DNA of 64,000 nucleotides from Fibrella forsythiae. Lineage in GTDB: Bacteria; Bacteroidota; Bacteroidia; Cytophagales; Spirosomataceae. Below, in pieces: positions 15,401-24,685 of the stretch (the first letter of the stretch is position 1; the number at the start of each line of letters is the position of its first letter). The stretch covers positions 124,001-188,000 of the forward strand of contig NZ_JAFMYW010000004.1 of NCBI RefSeq assembly GCF_017353175.1, written 5' to 3'. The position numbers and the translations under genes were made by a program. The notes beneath the pieces are model-generated. The model was not told the origin of the DNA. It saw only the letters and a list, made by a program, of their open reading frames with translations, and did not search any database.

Positions 15401-17635
15401 TTAGCGAACTAACACCACCCGACTGACTTTTGTTGGTTTATCCTCGGCAGTGAGCCGGAGCAGATACACGCCAGCCGGCAACGTACCCAGATCAAGTAAC
15501 GCATCGCTATTGCCGCCAACAAGTTGCGGCACAGTCACGCGCCGACCATCCAGACTCAGCACGTCGATCCGCCCGGCGTAGGGCGCACGAACCGTCACGT
15601 ACCGCTCCGTCGGGTTCGGGAAAGCCCATGCTTTTTCGGTTTCCTCAACAGCCAGCACGGTCACTTTTTCCGATGTATTCCGAACGTACCGCAACCCGCC
15701 CGAGGCCGTGCCGATAACCAGATCGGGCAGGCCGTCACCGTCGAGATCACCCGCCGCTACAGCCAGGCCAATGCCGGGATAACCCAACGTACCCAGCGTG
15801 TCGAGCAACGTACCCCGCTGGGTTGGTTGCGCCGCCGGGCGGTATAGTCTGAACTTGCCGGCTCGCGTGGCTACCAGCAGTTCGGGCTGTTTGTCGGCAT
15901 TGACGTCGAGCATGGTTAACGAAGGGTTTCGAGCCAGCAGATCAACGCCGAATCCACCATATGAATCGGTTTGAAGCTGGAAAGCCGGTGCCGCCAACGT
16001 ACCTGAATTGCGCAGGTACGTTATATTCCCCGCCGAGCCGCCAACCAGCAGATCAAGCTTCCCGTCGGCATCAATATCCGTGAACGTAATGGCCTCGCTG
16101 CTCGAATAACCAACCGAACCGGGTAACGTAAGCAACTTTACTGACAAGCGGTTAAACTGCACTGCCGCATTCTTCACCGCCGCATTAGGCCACCACTGAA
16201 TGATGGACCCTGTAATACCGCTTCCCGTCAGCACCAGATCGAGCGAGCCATTGCCGTCAAGGTCAGCGAACGTAGGGCGCAGGTTAGTTAGCGAATCACT
16301 TTGCATGAGACCCAGGTAATCGGTCGTCAGAAGCGTAAACGCCGGACTGGTAGCCGTGCCCCGGTTTTCGAACTGCCACAGGCTGGCCCGGAAGCCCTTC
16401 GCGCCTACATTTCCGCTATGACCTACGAGCAAATCCAGATCGCCATCGCCATCCAGATCAGCCAGCGCCGGGGCTGCATTCTCGCCCAGGTCGATCATAT
16501 CAGCCTGTAGGAAATCGGGCTTGACGTATTGAAAATCAGGTTTTGCGGCCGTACCTACGTTTCGGTACAGCAGGTTCGATGCCCGGAAATCGAATACGTT
16601 ACCATCGTTAGTATATACGCTCGGCGAGGCCAGCAAGTCGGTGCGCCCGTCGCCATCGACATCTTCAAAAAACGTAGCGGCAAATGCGGGAAACTGAATC
16701 GAATTTTTTGCCGGAAAATTGGCGTCGAATTTGTAAAAATCAGCCTTGGCCGAGTTGCTCGTCCGGTTATAAAGTACCGCCACATTCGGGCAGCTAACGT
16801 ACCCAAACAGCAGTTCCTTCAGTCCATCGCCGTCGGTATCGAACATGGAAATGGCGTTGCCCGTATGCAACGGCCGCGCATTGGGTAATCCCTGCCGACC
16901 GCCAGCGGCATCACAGTTGATACCGAACTGAAAATCATTGCAGAACTCTTTTTGAAAGTTACCCCAGCAGGTACCCATACGCTTGAAATCCAGTCCAGCG
17001 GGAGCTACGGTACTGGTGCGTTCCTTACTCATGTTCTGATAATACACGGCCAGGTTGCCGCCCACGTCGAATGCTATTACGTCTACATCGCCATCGCCGT
17101 CATAATCCTGAATAACGGGGGTATCCAGCCCGGCCACGTAGAGGTTTGTTCGGGCCGATAATCCTTCCTGATAGATCGGGGAAGCAATCAGTTGCCAGGT
17201 TAACGTACCCGCCGTGGTCGACGTGTTGCGCCATACCTGCGCGCCCGACGGAGCCGACGCAAACAGGTCTTTCCTGCCATCGCCGTCGTAATCGATCAGC
17301 ACCATCCAGTTAATGAAAATGGGAAACTGCTTTTCATATTGCGGGGCATATTGCCAGACGAATGCACCCGTGGCATCGGTAGCCGCCAGAAATGTGCTGA
17401 TTTTGTCGGTGGTGCGGTCAAACACGACCAGATCGGGCCGGGCGTCGGCGTTAAGGGCAATCGTATTGAACTGGCAGGTATTCAGTCCACCAGCCCAGGC
17501 ATTGGGCAGCGCTCGACCCGATACCGTTACTGAGGCGCGTTGATCGTACTCGAACGAAATACGCTGAGCCATCACACCTGTGGGTGATCCCCCTACTGCC
17601 AGTAAGCACAGAACCGTCGTAAACCAGTTTTTCAT
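15401..17635 (-). CDS. FG-GAP/VCBS repeat protein with type IX sorting domain
   Basis: A 744-residue secreted protein: signal peptide ending VMAQ, then repeated FG-GAP/VCBS units with calcium-binding loops (DYDGDGRKD, DYDGDGDVD, DTDGDGLKE, DVDGDGRTD, DLDGDGDLD, DLDGNGSLD, DIDADGKLD, DLDGDGLPD) expected to fold as a seven-bladed beta-propeller. The last 75 residues (AFPNPTERYVTVRAP ... LPAGVYLLRL ... KVSRVVLVR) form a type A sorting domain for the type IX secretion system, so the mature protein is exported to the surface. Its start is 30 bases from the divergent murF start. Confidence 0.92.
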   Translation of the reverse strand: MKNWFTTVLCLLAVGGSPTGVMAQRISFEYDQRASVTVSGRALPNAWAGGLNTCQFNTIALNADARPDLVVFDRTTDKISTFLAATDATGAFVWQYAPQYEKQFPIFINWMVLIDYDGDGRKDLFASAPSGAQVWRNTSTTAGTLTWQLIASPIYQEGLSARTNLYVAGLDTPVIQDYDGDGDVDVIAFDVGGNLAVYYQNMSKERTSTVAPAGLDFKRMGTCWGNFQKEFCNDFQFGINCDAAGGRQGLPNARPLHTGNAISMFDTDGDGLKELLFGYVSCPNVAVLYNRTSNSAKADFYKFDANFPAKNSIQFPAFAATFFEDVDGDGRTDLLASPSVYTNDGNVFDFRASNLLYRNVGTAAKPDFQYVKPDFLQADMIDLGENAAPALADLDGDGDLDLLVGHSGNVGAKGFRASLWQFENRGTATSPAFTLLTTDYLGLMQSDSLTNLRPTFADLDGNGSLDLVLTGSGITGSIIQWWPNAAVKNAAVQFNRLSVKLLTLPGSVGYSSSEAITFTDIDADGKLDLLVGGSAGNITYLRNSGTLAAPAFQLQTDSYGGFGVDLLARNPSLTMLDVNADKQPELLVATRAGKFRLYRPAAQPTQRGTLLDTLGTLGYPGIGLAVAAGDLDGDGLPDLVIGTASGGLRYVRNTSEKVTVLAVEETEKAWAFPNPTERYVTVRAPYAGRIDVLSLDGRRVTVPQLVGGNSDALLDLGTLPAGVYLLRLTAEDKPTKVSRVVLVR

Positions 17636-17665
17636 CTTACTTTTGAACGAAATCAGGGGCCACTT

Positions 17666-18970
17666 ATGACATCAACAACCCTCCTCTACGATAAATTTCT
17701 GACTTGCAGCGGCGTATCTACCGATACACGCCAAATTACGCCCAATTGCCTCTTCGTGGCCCTGCGCGGCGACACCTTCAACGCCAATGAGTTTGCCCTG
17801 CAGGCCCTGGCAACCGGAGCCAGCTACGCCCTTGTCGATGACCCCGCCGTGGCTGCTGCCGATGACCGCTGCCTGCTGGTCGCCGATACGCTGACCGCGC
17901 TTCAGAACCTGGCCCGGCACCACCGTCAGCAGTTCACCTGCCCGGTTATTGGCCTGACGGGGAGCAACGGCAAAACCACGACCAAAGAACTAATTGCCGC
18001 CGTATTGAGCCGCCGGTACGTTACTGAGGCCACTAAAGGTAACCTGAACAACCACATCGGCGTGCCGCTGACGCTGTTGCGCATCAACTCGGCTACCTGC
18101 CAGATGGCGGTGGTAGAAATGGGCGCAAACCATCAGCAGGAAATTGCCATGCTCTGCCGGATTTGCGAGCCTACCCACGGCCTGCTGACCAACGTAGGCA
18201 AAGCGCACCTCGAAGGTTTCGGCGGGCTGGCGGGCGTACGGAAAGGTAAAGGCGAGCTACTCGATTACCTGGCCGAAACGGGTGGCACGTTCTTCGTGAA
18301 TGCGCAGAATGAAACGCTGGTATCGATGCACGCCGAACGTACGCTGGCCAACACCGTTTTTTACCTGACCAACAACCAGCCTGAGTTGCTGCTCGAAGCC
18401 CCCGTTGCCGTATACCGATCGGCCAACGGCGATACCATCCAGACGCATCTGCCGGGCCGGTACAATTTTGAGAATATGGCCGCTGCACTCGCTATCGGCG
18501 CTTATTTCGACGTACCTGAAACGGAGGCCAACGAGGCTGTGGCGGCGTATAATCCAACCAACAACCGGTCGCAGGTGATGGTGAAGGGGACCAATACCAT
18601 TCTGCTCGACGCCTACAACGCCAACCCCAGTTCGATGGCTGCTGCCATAAAGCAGTTTGGGCAACGTCATTCCGGCGACGGCCCCGCGCCACGAAAAGCC
18701 GTGCTGCTGGGTGATATGTACGAACTGGGCGACGAAAGCCCCGCCGAACATGCCGCGCTGGGTACGTTGGTGGCCGAACAGCATTTCGATCTGGTCATTC
18801 TGGCGGGGAAAGACATGAAGTACGCTTTACCAGCTTTACCTAAAGCGTATTATTTCCCTGACAAGTTTTCGCTCCACAACTGGATTGCCGACAATCCGCT
18901 GACCAACACCAACATCCTGATCAAAGGATCGCGTGGCATGGGTCTGGAGAGTGTGGTGCAGTTCATTTAA
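17666..18970 (+). CDS. murF: UDP-MurNAc-tripeptide:D-Ala-D-Ala ligase
   Basis: A 434-residue cytoplasmic Mur ligase that adds D-alanyl-D-alanine to UDP-MurNAc-tripeptide in peptidoglycan synthesis. Visible: N-terminal uridine-binding part (TDTRQITPNCLFVALRG), ATP loop LTGSNGKTTTKEL near residue 98, EMGANHQQEI, NNRSQVM, and DAYNANPSSM, all diagnostic of MurF. It stands alone here rather than in a dcw cluster, as is common in Bacteroidota. Only 30 bases separate it from the divergent T9SS cargo gene. Confidence 0.96.
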   Translation: MTSTTLLYDKFLTCSGVSTDTRQITPNCLFVALRGDTFNANEFALQALATGASYALVDDPAVAAADDRCLLVADTLTALQNLARHHRQQFTCPVIGLTGSNGKTTTKELIAAVLSRRYVTEATKGNLNNHIGVPLTLLRINSATCQMAVVEMGANHQQEIAMLCRICEPTHGLLTNVGKAHLEGFGGLAGVRKGKGELLDYLAETGGTFFVNAQNETLVSMHAERTLANTVFYLTNNQPELLLEAPVAVYRSANGDTIQTHLPGRYNFENMAAALAIGAYFDVPETEANEAVAAYNPTNNRSQVMVKGTNTILLDAYNANPSSMAAAIKQFGQRHSGDGPAPRKAVLLGDMYELGDESPAEHAALGTLVAEQHFDLVILAGKDMKYALPALPKAYYFPDKFSLHNWIADNPLTNTNILIKGSRGMGLESVVQFI

Positions 18971-19019
18971 ACGTTTTCCAGTCTGGCTAGTCTTACTATC
19001 AAACAAATTCCATTCAACC

Positions 19020-19667
19020 ATGAAAAATACACTCTTTTCGCTGGCGGTCTTGCTGACGATGCTGACCCTACCGGCACTGGCACAAACAAATTACGACGCC
19101 GAAATTGCCACGATGGAAGCGCAGGACAAGACCCCGCCAGCCAATGGTATTCTGTTCGTAGGTAGCTCGTCTATCCGCTACTGGGACGGCTTAAAAGAAG
19201 CGTTTCCGGGCAAACCTATTATTCAGCGCGGTTTTGGCGGCTCCACCATGAGCGACCTGATTCGCTACATACCCAAGCTGGTGTTACCGTATAGCCCCAA
19301 GCAGATTGTGGTATACGAAGGCGATAACGACATTGGCCAGCAGAACAGATCGGCTAAAGACGTATACAGCCAGTTTCTGACCTTCTTTATGCTGACGCGG
19401 AAACAATTGCCCAACGCCAACATCACCTACATTGCGATAAAGCCCAGCCCGGCGCGACGAAAATCTATGCCCGCTTCGGCTGAAGCCAATCAGATGATCA
19501 AACAGTACCTGGCCGGTCAGCGGAATACGGCTTTCGCGGATGTGTACACGCCTATGCTCGGTGCCAACGGGCAGCCCCGTCCCGAGTTATTCAAAGCCGA
19601 CAGCCTGCACATGACCCCGCAGGGTTACGAGGTCTGGAAAGGCGTGATCGGCCCCTTGCTGAAATAG
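19020..19667 (+). CDS. Secreted SGNH/GDSL-type hydrolase
   Basis: A 215-residue exported esterase/lipase-like protein. The frame is open from 18933 but the ATG at 19020 begins a clear signal peptide (MKNTLFSLAVLLTMLTLPALAQ). SGNH blocks: I (LFVGSSSIRYW, catalytic Ser), II (RGFGGST, Gly), III (VYEGDNDI, Asn), V (DSLHMTPQGY, Asp and His). Family members hydrolyse esters, often acyl groups on sugars. It follows murF by 49 bases and may share its transcript; the substrate is unknown. Confidence 0.88.
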   Translation: MKNTLFSLAVLLTMLTLPALAQTNYDAEIATMEAQDKTPPANGILFVGSSSIRYWDGLKEAFPGKPIIQRGFGGSTMSDLIRYIPKLVLPYSPKQIVVYEGDNDIGQQNRSAKDVYSQFLTFFMLTRKQLPNANITYIAIKPSPARRKSMPASAEANQMIKQYLAGQRNTAFADVYTPMLGANGQPRPELFKADSLHMTPQGYEVWKGVIGPLLK

Positions 19668-19827
19668 CGGGATTGCTCTGCTCATAATCGGTTTAACTGA
19701 TGTTTAACTGCAGCTTCACGGCCCTTTAACCAGCACCGGATAGCTTTACCCTGCGCGCTCACCATAGCTGACCCGTGTGGGTACGTTCTTAGTTGAACGA
19801 CGCATAAACCAACATAACGAAACGATT

Positions 19828-20115
19828 ATGAAACAGGCATTTGTAGTGGCGATAGCGCTAACGCTATCTGTGTTTGGCGCCGCCAGCGCACAAGACAATA
19901 AAGCGGCGAAGAAAATGGTAACGGCTGAGAAGAAAGCCGAAGTGGCCGCCGACAAAGAGGCGCTTAAATCATTGAAAGCCGACCGCAAGGCCGACAAGAT
20001 GAATGGTGACAAAGAAGCGTTGAAAGCTGACCGCAAGAAGACGTACCAGGCCGATAAGAAAATGGTGAAAGACCAGGTTAAAAAAGACGCGGCAGTTGTG
20101 AAAGAGAAACTGTAG
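19828..20115 (+). CDS. Small exported lysine-rich protein
   Basis: A 95-residue protein with a signal peptide (MKQAFVVAIALTLSVFGAASAQ) and a mature part of about 73 residues dominated by Lys, Ala, Asp and Glu in a repeating pattern (ADKEALKSLKADRKADK, then DKEALKADRKK). It should form one long charged helix, possibly binding anionic wall or outer-membrane polymers; that is inference. The upstream in-frame ATG at 19777 would bury the signal peptide, so 19828 is preferred. A strong terminator follows directly. Confidence 0.75.
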   Translation: MKQAFVVAIALTLSVFGAASAQDNKAAKKMVTAEKKAEVAADKEALKSLKADRKADKMNGDKEALKADRKKTYQADKKMVKDQVKKDAAVVKEKL

Positions 20116-20139
20116 TGTACTAACTTTTGGGTTTACACT

Positions 20140-20191
20140 AAACCTGATAAATTGCTCGCTTTCGACGTGAGCAGTTTGTCAGGTTTTTTTG
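20140..20191 (+). terminator. Terminator after the lysine-rich protein gene
   Basis: An 18-base stem with two G-U pairs (arms 20140-20157 and 20169-20186) and an 11-base loop, followed by a T tract. It ends the transcript of the gene at 19828 and separates it from the GreA-like gene. Confidence 0.9.
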
Positions 20192-20256
20192 TTGTACCCA
20201 AACTGAATGAGGCCAGCATCCCGTTTTTCCACCATGTGCAGCCGCCGATCCAACCC

Positions 20257-20700
20257 ATGAGTAAACAGTTTTTATACAATCAGTGCCTCGCTTACGTACA
20301 GCAGCGCATCGACACCGCTACGGAGGCCATGCGTGCCGCTCAGGAGTCGGCCAATTCAGAGTCGAAGAGTTCGGCGGGCGATAAATACGAAACCGGCCGG
20401 GCCATGGCACAGCTTGAACGCGACCGCCACGCCCAGTTGCTGGCCGACGCGCAGCGAACACTCCAGGAACTCCAGCATATTGATTTAGCCCCAGCAACCG
20501 TAGTTCGGGCGGGAAGCCTCGTAAAAACAACGCGGGGAACCTTCTTCATCAGCATCAGCGCCGGGCGTATTTCGCTGGATGGCGCTGACTACATAGCCGT
20601 TTCGGCGGCCTCGCCTATCGGTACGGCCCTTCGCGGCAAGCGCGTAGGCGACACGGCGATCTTCAACAACGTCAGATACCTTATCGAAGCAATCGACTAA
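20257..20700 (+). CDS. GreA/GreB-like protein
   Basis: About 147 residues. The N-terminal half is helical with AQESANSESKSSAGDKYETGRAMAQLERDRHAQLL, and the C-terminal half resembles the GreA/GreB C-terminal beta domain (GSLVKTTRGTFFISI ... AASPIGTALRGKRVGDTAIF). Such short forms are common in Bacteroidota and are often mislabelled as 3-oxoacyl-ACP synthase. It could bind RNA polymerase's secondary channel, but acidic tip residues for transcript cleavage are not obvious. The frame opens at 20152, inside the preceding terminator, so the ATG at 20257 is taken as start. Confidence 0.75.
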   Translation: MSKQFLYNQCLAYVQQRIDTATEAMRAAQESANSESKSSAGDKYETGRAMAQLERDRHAQLLADAQRTLQELQHIDLAPATVVRAGSLVKTTRGTFFISISAGRISLDGADYIAVSAASPIGTALRGKRVGDTAIFNNVRYLIEAID

Positions 20701-20714
20701 CCCATCCAGATACC

Positions 20715-20759
20715 CATAAAAAAAGTATATCTAGAAGTTGTAGGTATACTTTTTTTATG
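20715..20759. promoter_or_regulatory. Perfect 15-bp inverted repeat at the padR start
   Basis: Arms CATAAAAAAAGTATA (20715-20729) and its exact complement (20745-20759) flank a 15-base spacer. The right arm contains the first in-frame ATG (20757) of the PadR gene. It can serve as an autoregulatory operator and, because seven T residues end the hairpin, as a terminator for the GreA-like gene that stops 15 bases upstream. Confidence 0.65.
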
Positions 20760-21131
20760 CACTTTTGGGCCATGAATGACAAAGCGAATCAACCGTTATT
20801 GAAGGGAAGCCTGTCGGTAATTATCCTGAAACTGCTTGAAAACCGCGAGCGGATGTACGGCTACGAAATCACGCAGCAGGTAAAAGCCCTCACGGCGGGC
20901 GGCGTAGCCATTACCGAAGGTGCGCTGTACCCCGCGCTACACAAACTCGAAGCGGAGGGACTGCTTACGACTGAAACTGAAGTGGTCGACGGACGGGCGC
21001 GGAAATACTATTCGCTGACGAAGACCGGCAAAACCGAAGCTGTCAACCGAGTCGATGAGTTGATGGCGTTTATGCAAAACCTGCAAACGATCCTGGCTCC
21101 CGCTTTTCCAGCGCCTAAACCTGCCTTCTAA
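20757..21131 (+). CDS. PadR family transcriptional regulator
   Basis: A 119-124 residue winged-helix repressor: KGSLSVIILKLLENRERMYGYEITQQV, then EGALYPALHKLEAEGLL and RARKYYSLTKTGK are the PadR hallmarks. Start could be the ATG at 20757, which lies in the inverted repeat, or the ATG at 20772 (MNDKANQPLLKG), which matches the usual family start better. The next gene begins two bases past the stop, so the pair is an operon; PadR regulators commonly control their own operon. Confidence 0.9.
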   Translation: MHFWAMNDKANQPLLKGSLSVIILKLLENRERMYGYEITQQVKALTAGGVAITEGALYPALHKLEAEGLLTTETEVVDGRARKYYSLTKTGKTEAVNRVDELMAFMQNLQTILAPAFPAPKPAF

Positions 21132-21133
21132 CG

Positions 21134-21805
21134 ATGCTCACGCCTGCCCAACTCACCCTTATCGACAAGCACCTGCGCAGCGATAACTGGTTGCTCAACA
21201 ACGATCTGATCGCTGAATTAACGGATCACTACGCTGATGCCATTTCAGATAAGTTGGCCCAAAACGTACCATTTGAGGTAGCACTACAGGATGTGCACCG
21301 CTCATTTGGTGGGCGAAAGGGACTGCTGAACATGGAGGAGAATTATCAGAAAACGCAGGCGCAAACCAATTCGCGTGTGTACCGTGATGCGTTTAAAAAA
21401 GCGTTCCAGCTACCCGGTTTTGGCTACACCCTGCTGGTTTGGGCGATTTGCTACGGCATCGTTCGCACGTTCCCGTTCGCCGCTATTTCGGATAAACTGG
21501 ACATCCTCAGCGATTTTGCCTTTTTCGGCATCCTCTGTTTGTTTACAGGAGTTTTTATTTATGCCTTTATAGCCATGTATCGGCACATACAAGCAGGTAC
21601 ATTCTCATTACAGGCGACCTCAGCCCCAACGTTTCTGATGGTTCAATCGACCATTTGGATATTACAACTTTCTACTTGGCTACCCATACGCCATTTTGCA
21701 GAAACACAACCCATTTTGTGCGCGCTAGCCATGACGCTGGTGATCATTCACGAATGGGCGGGTATGCACATGCTGGCGTTCGTATATCGCAAGCGGCTGG
21801 CGTAA
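21134..21805 (+). CDS. PadR-linked membrane protein
   Basis: A 223-residue protein. An N-terminal cytoplasmic part of about 90 residues (LTPAQLTLIDKHL ... DHYADAISDKL ... FGGRKGLLNMEE) resembles the soluble part of DUF1700-like proteins encoded next to PadR genes. About four hydrophobic helices follow (residues 95-110, 125-150, 170-185, 193-215). Function is unknown; envelope-stress or transport roles suggested for such pairs are not established. Its end is convergent with the Rpn nuclease. Confidence 0.75.
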   Translation: MLTPAQLTLIDKHLRSDNWLLNNDLIAELTDHYADAISDKLAQNVPFEVALQDVHRSFGGRKGLLNMEENYQKTQAQTNSRVYRDAFKKAFQLPGFGYTLLVWAICYGIVRTFPFAAISDKLDILSDFAFFGILCLFTGVFIYAFIAMYRHIQAGTFSLQATSAPTFLMVQSTIWILQLSTWLPIRHFAETQPILCALAMTLVIIHEWAGMHMLAFVYRKRLA

Positions 21806-21810
21806 CGCGA

Positions 21811-22740
21811 TCAGCGCCTGGTACGCAACTGTTCAACCTCCGACTCGGCCAAGCCCGTTAATGCTGAAATAAGCGAGTTATCAAGCCCTCGACGAATAGC
21901 ATTAAGAGCTATTTCGCGATTGGCTTTTGCCTGACCTTCAGCCAGTCCCTCAGCCAGTCCTTCAGCCAGTCCTTCAGCTTTTCCCTCGGCTTTTCCTTCA
22001 GCTTTCCCCTCAAGGTAGCCTTCTTCAGTCGCGGTATCGGTTACGTTTTTCAGGTCCCGGTAATGTTTTAGACTGTCCTGATATGCCCAACGGTCAGTTT
22101 CGTTAAACTGCGCTAATTCTGCCACCTGAAAGAGTTTGGTAAAAATCCGTTCCTGCAATCGCTCGGGTACACGCTCCAACCGAGCTAGGTTTTTGAGCAC
22201 ATACAACCACTTCTCATATCGCGTTTCCAACTCATCGATTGACTTGCTGAACTTGGGCATTTCCAAATAAATGAACCGCAACTTCGGAAAGAAAATCCGG
22301 TGGGTTTCAATATCCATAAGTTGAATATCATGCCGCAGTTTGTTCCTTTCGGCCGGATCTTCATCGAAGATAAAGTCCATCACGGCCACAGTATATACGC
22401 CCGTTTGCCTAAAATCCCAGTCGCCGGTTTGTGCCTGTTCCTGAATAGGAAACGTAGCGTAATAAATGCTTCTGTCTTTGAAATATTTCTGCCTCGCTTT
22501 CTGAATTTCAACGATGAACCGCTCGCCCGTGTCTGTCTGACAATACAGATCGAAGACAGCTTTACGGTCGACGGGCGAAACCCCTAACTGCTCATTTTTC
22601 AGAAACGTCAGGTCCGTAATTCGGCCACGATCGGGCAGCAATTCATTCAAAAAATCCATGAGGAGGTCTTTATTTGCTTCCTCCCCAAAGATTTTCTTGA
22701 AACCGAAATCGGTAAACGGGTTGATATATTTTTCCTGCAT
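21811..22740 (-). CDS. Rpn-type PD-(D/E)XK nuclease family protein
   Basis: A 309-residue protein of the Rpn/PDDEXK_2 family (formerly called transposase_31). The N-terminal nuclease part shows YINPFTDFGFKKIFG, then DLYCQTDTGERFIVEIQKA with the D...EIQ catalytic pattern. Family members (E. coli RpnA) cut DNA and promote RecA-independent recombination. The C-terminal third is helical and holds seven EGxA tetrapeptides (residues about 240-270). No terminal inverted repeats or target duplications flank it, so it is not a recognisable insertion sequence. Confidence 0.88.
   Translation of the reverse strand: MQEKYINPFTDFGFKKIFGEEANKDLLMDFLNELLPDRGRITDLTFLKNEQLGVSPVDRKAVFDLYCQTDTGERFIVEIQKARQKYFKDRSIYYATFPIQEQAQTGDWDFRQTGVYTVAVMDFIFDEDPAERNKLRHDIQLMDIETHRIFFPKLRFIYLEMPKFSKSIDELETRYEKWLYVLKNLARLERVPERLQERIFTKLFQVAELAQFNETDRWAYQDSLKHYRDLKNVTDTATEEGYLEGKAEGKAEGKAEGLAEGLAEGLAEGQAKANREIALNAIRRGLDNSLISALTGLAESEVEQLRTRR
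21937..22020 (-). repeat. Seven 12-bp tandem repeats in the Rpn gene
   Basis: Units of the form CTTCAGCCAGTC / CTTCAGCTTTTC on the plus strand encode EGKA x3, EGLA x3 and EGQA. Slippage here changes linker length by four residues without shifting the frame. Confidence 0.85.
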
Positions 22741-22800
22741 GGCTTTAGTGAATCAAAAGCATAGTTAATATACAACCAGTTCATTAGCAATGCACTACGC

Positions 22801-24552
22801 CTACGCTACCGTTGTTTTGATCTTCAACTCGTCGAGTTGCTTATCGGAGATAATGGATGGGGAATCGATCATGACGTCGCGGCCGGCGTTGTTCTTTGGA
22901 AAAGCGATAAAGTCGCGGATGCTGTCGACGCCACCGAAGAGCGAGCAAAGGCGGTCGAAACCGAAGGCGATACCACCGTGTGGTGGCGCACCAAACTCGA
23001 ACGCATCCATCAGGAAGCCGAACTGATTTTTTGCCTCCTCGTCAGAAAAACCGAGCAGGCTGAACATACGTGCCTGCAGCTCCCGGTTGAAAATCCGGAT
23101 AGAGCCCCCTCCTACTTCCGTCCCGTTGATAACAAGGTCATAGGCGTTGGCCCGCACGGCACCCGGATCGGTATCGAGCAGCGGAATATCTTCGGGTTTT
23201 GGCGAGGTAAACGGGTGGTGCATGGCGAACCAGCGCGCTTCTTCTTCACCATATTCGAGCAGCGGGAAGTCGAGCACCCACAGCACTTTGTAATCGTCGG
23301 GATTGCGCAGGCCCAGACGGGTACCCATTTCCAGACGAAGCTCGTTCATCTGTTTACGCGCCTTGTTGGCTTCGCCCGCCATAATCAAGAGCAGATCACC
23401 CGGCTTCGCGTTAAACGTCGTTGCCCAGGCTTTGCGCTCGTCGTCGGAATAGAATTTATCGACAGACGATTTCACGCTCCCATCTTCAGCCACGCGGGCA
23501 TAAATCAAACCTTTGGCACCAATCTGCGGGCGTTTCACCCATTCGGTCAGTTCATCGAGCTGCTTCCGCGTGAACATAGCCGCACCGGTAGCACAGATAC
23601 CTACAACCAGCTCGGCGCTATCAAACACGGGGAAGCCTTTACCCTGAACCTGCTCGGTCAGTTCCACAAACTGCATGTCGAACCGGATATCAGGTTTATC
23701 AGAACCGTACAGGCGCATGGCGTCGGCGTAGGTCATCCGGGGCACTTCGGCCAGATCGATGTTCTTCACCGTCTTGAACAGATGACGCGTCAAGCCTTCG
23801 AACATGTTCAGGATGTCTTCCTGCTCCACAAACGACATTTCGCAGTCGATCTGCGTGAATTCGGGCTGCCGGTCGGCGCGCAGGTCTTCATCGCGGAAAC
23901 ACTTCACGATCTGGTAGTACCGGTCGAAACCAGACACCATCAGCAGTTGCTTGAATGTCTGCGGCGACTGGGGCAGCGCGTAGAACTCACCCGGATTCAT
24001 GCGGCTTGGCACTACAAAATCGCGGGCACCTTCGGGCGTCGATTTGATCAGCACCGGCGTTTCCACCTCAATAAAGTCCTGGCCGTCCATGTACTCGCGG
24101 GTCCGGCGGGCTACCTGATGGCGTAGTTCAAGATTGCGGCGAACGGGGTTACGGCGCAGATCCAGGTACCGGTAGCGCAGGCGCAGGTCGTCGCCGCCAT
24201 CGGTGTCATCTTCAATCAGGAACGGGGGCAATTTGGCCGGGTTCAGCACAACCAGCGCCGTAGGACGTACCTCGATATCGCCAGTCGAAATGTTCGGGTT
24301 TTTCGACTGCCGTTCGGTTACCGTGCCCGTTGCCTGAATGACAAACTCGCGACCCAGTGTACGCGCCGTCTTGAAGAGATCAGCCTGCGTAACGCCTTCT
24401 TCCAGAATTACCTGCGTAATACCATAGCGATCGCGCAGATCGATCCAAAGCACGCCGCCTTTATCACGAATGGTTTGTACCCAGCCACTCAGGCTGACCG
24501 TTTTATTTATATCCGACGAACGCAGTTCGCCACAGGTATGTGTTCTTAACAT
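22801..24552 (-). CDS. aspS: Aspartyl-tRNA synthetase
   Basis: A 583-residue class II synthetase that charges tRNA-Asp. N-terminal OB-fold anticodon domain ([23 protein letters not shown]), motif 2 region ([19 protein letters not shown]), bacterial GAD insertion around residues 290-420, and motif 3 ([15 protein letters not shown]). Length and the GAD domain mark the bacterial discriminating-type architecture. It is preceded by an inverted repeat at 24565-24636 and followed by the divergent boundary with the Rpn gene. Confidence 0.97.
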   Translation of the reverse strand: MLRTHTCGELRSSDINKTVSLSGWVQTIRDKGGVLWIDLRDRYGITQVILEEGVTQADLFKTARTLGREFVIQATGTVTERQSKNPNISTGDIEVRPTALVVLNPAKLPPFLIEDDTDGGDDLRLRYRYLDLRRNPVRRNLELRHQVARRTREYMDGQDFIEVETPVLIKSTPEGARDFVVPSRMNPGEFYALPQSPQTFKQLLMVSGFDRYYQIVKCFRDEDLRADRQPEFTQIDCEMSFVEQEDILNMFEGLTRHLFKTVKNIDLAEVPRMTYADAMRLYGSDKPDIRFDMQFVELTEQVQGKGFPVFDSAELVVGICATGAAMFTRKQLDELTEWVKRPQIGAKGLIYARVAEDGSVKSSVDKFYSDDERKAWATTFNAKPGDLLLIMAGEANKARKQMNELRLEMGTRLGLRNPDDYKVLWVLDFPLLEYGEEEARWFAMHHPFTSPKPEDIPLLDTDPGAVRANAYDLVINGTEVGGGSIRIFNRELQARMFSLLGFSDEEAKNQFGFLMDAFEFGAPPHGGIAFGFDRLCSLFGGVDSIRDFIAFPKNNAGRDVMIDSPSIISDKQLDELKIKTTVA

Positions 24553-24564
24553 AGGAAGAGTTAA

Positions 24565-24636
24565 GAGTTGGGAGTTAAGCGTTAAGAATTAAGCGTAGTT
24601 CGCCACTCTTGATTCTTAACGCTTAACTCCCAACTC
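24565..24636. repeat. Long inverted repeat upstream of aspS
   Basis: Perfect 25-bp arms (24565-24589 and 24612-24636) with a 22-base loop; each arm is itself built of GTTAAG-like units. It lies between the DUF5723-like gene's stop and the aspS start. No T tract. Confidence 0.9.
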
Positions 24637-24685
24637 CCTATTTGGGCGCAAAAATAGACAGATTCGGAAGGTTCTACAACCTGAC

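Noticed and set aside
21931-22020. CRISPR-like repeats
   Set aside because: 12-base units with no spacers, inside a reading frame.
21811-22740. Insertion sequence
   Set aside because: The Rpn gene belongs to a family once called transposase, but no terminal inverted repeats or target duplication flank it.
22837-24126. 429-codon open frame opposite aspS
   Set aside because: It lies fully antisense to an unmistakable aspS; GC-rich third positions create long open complements. No domain or signal seen.
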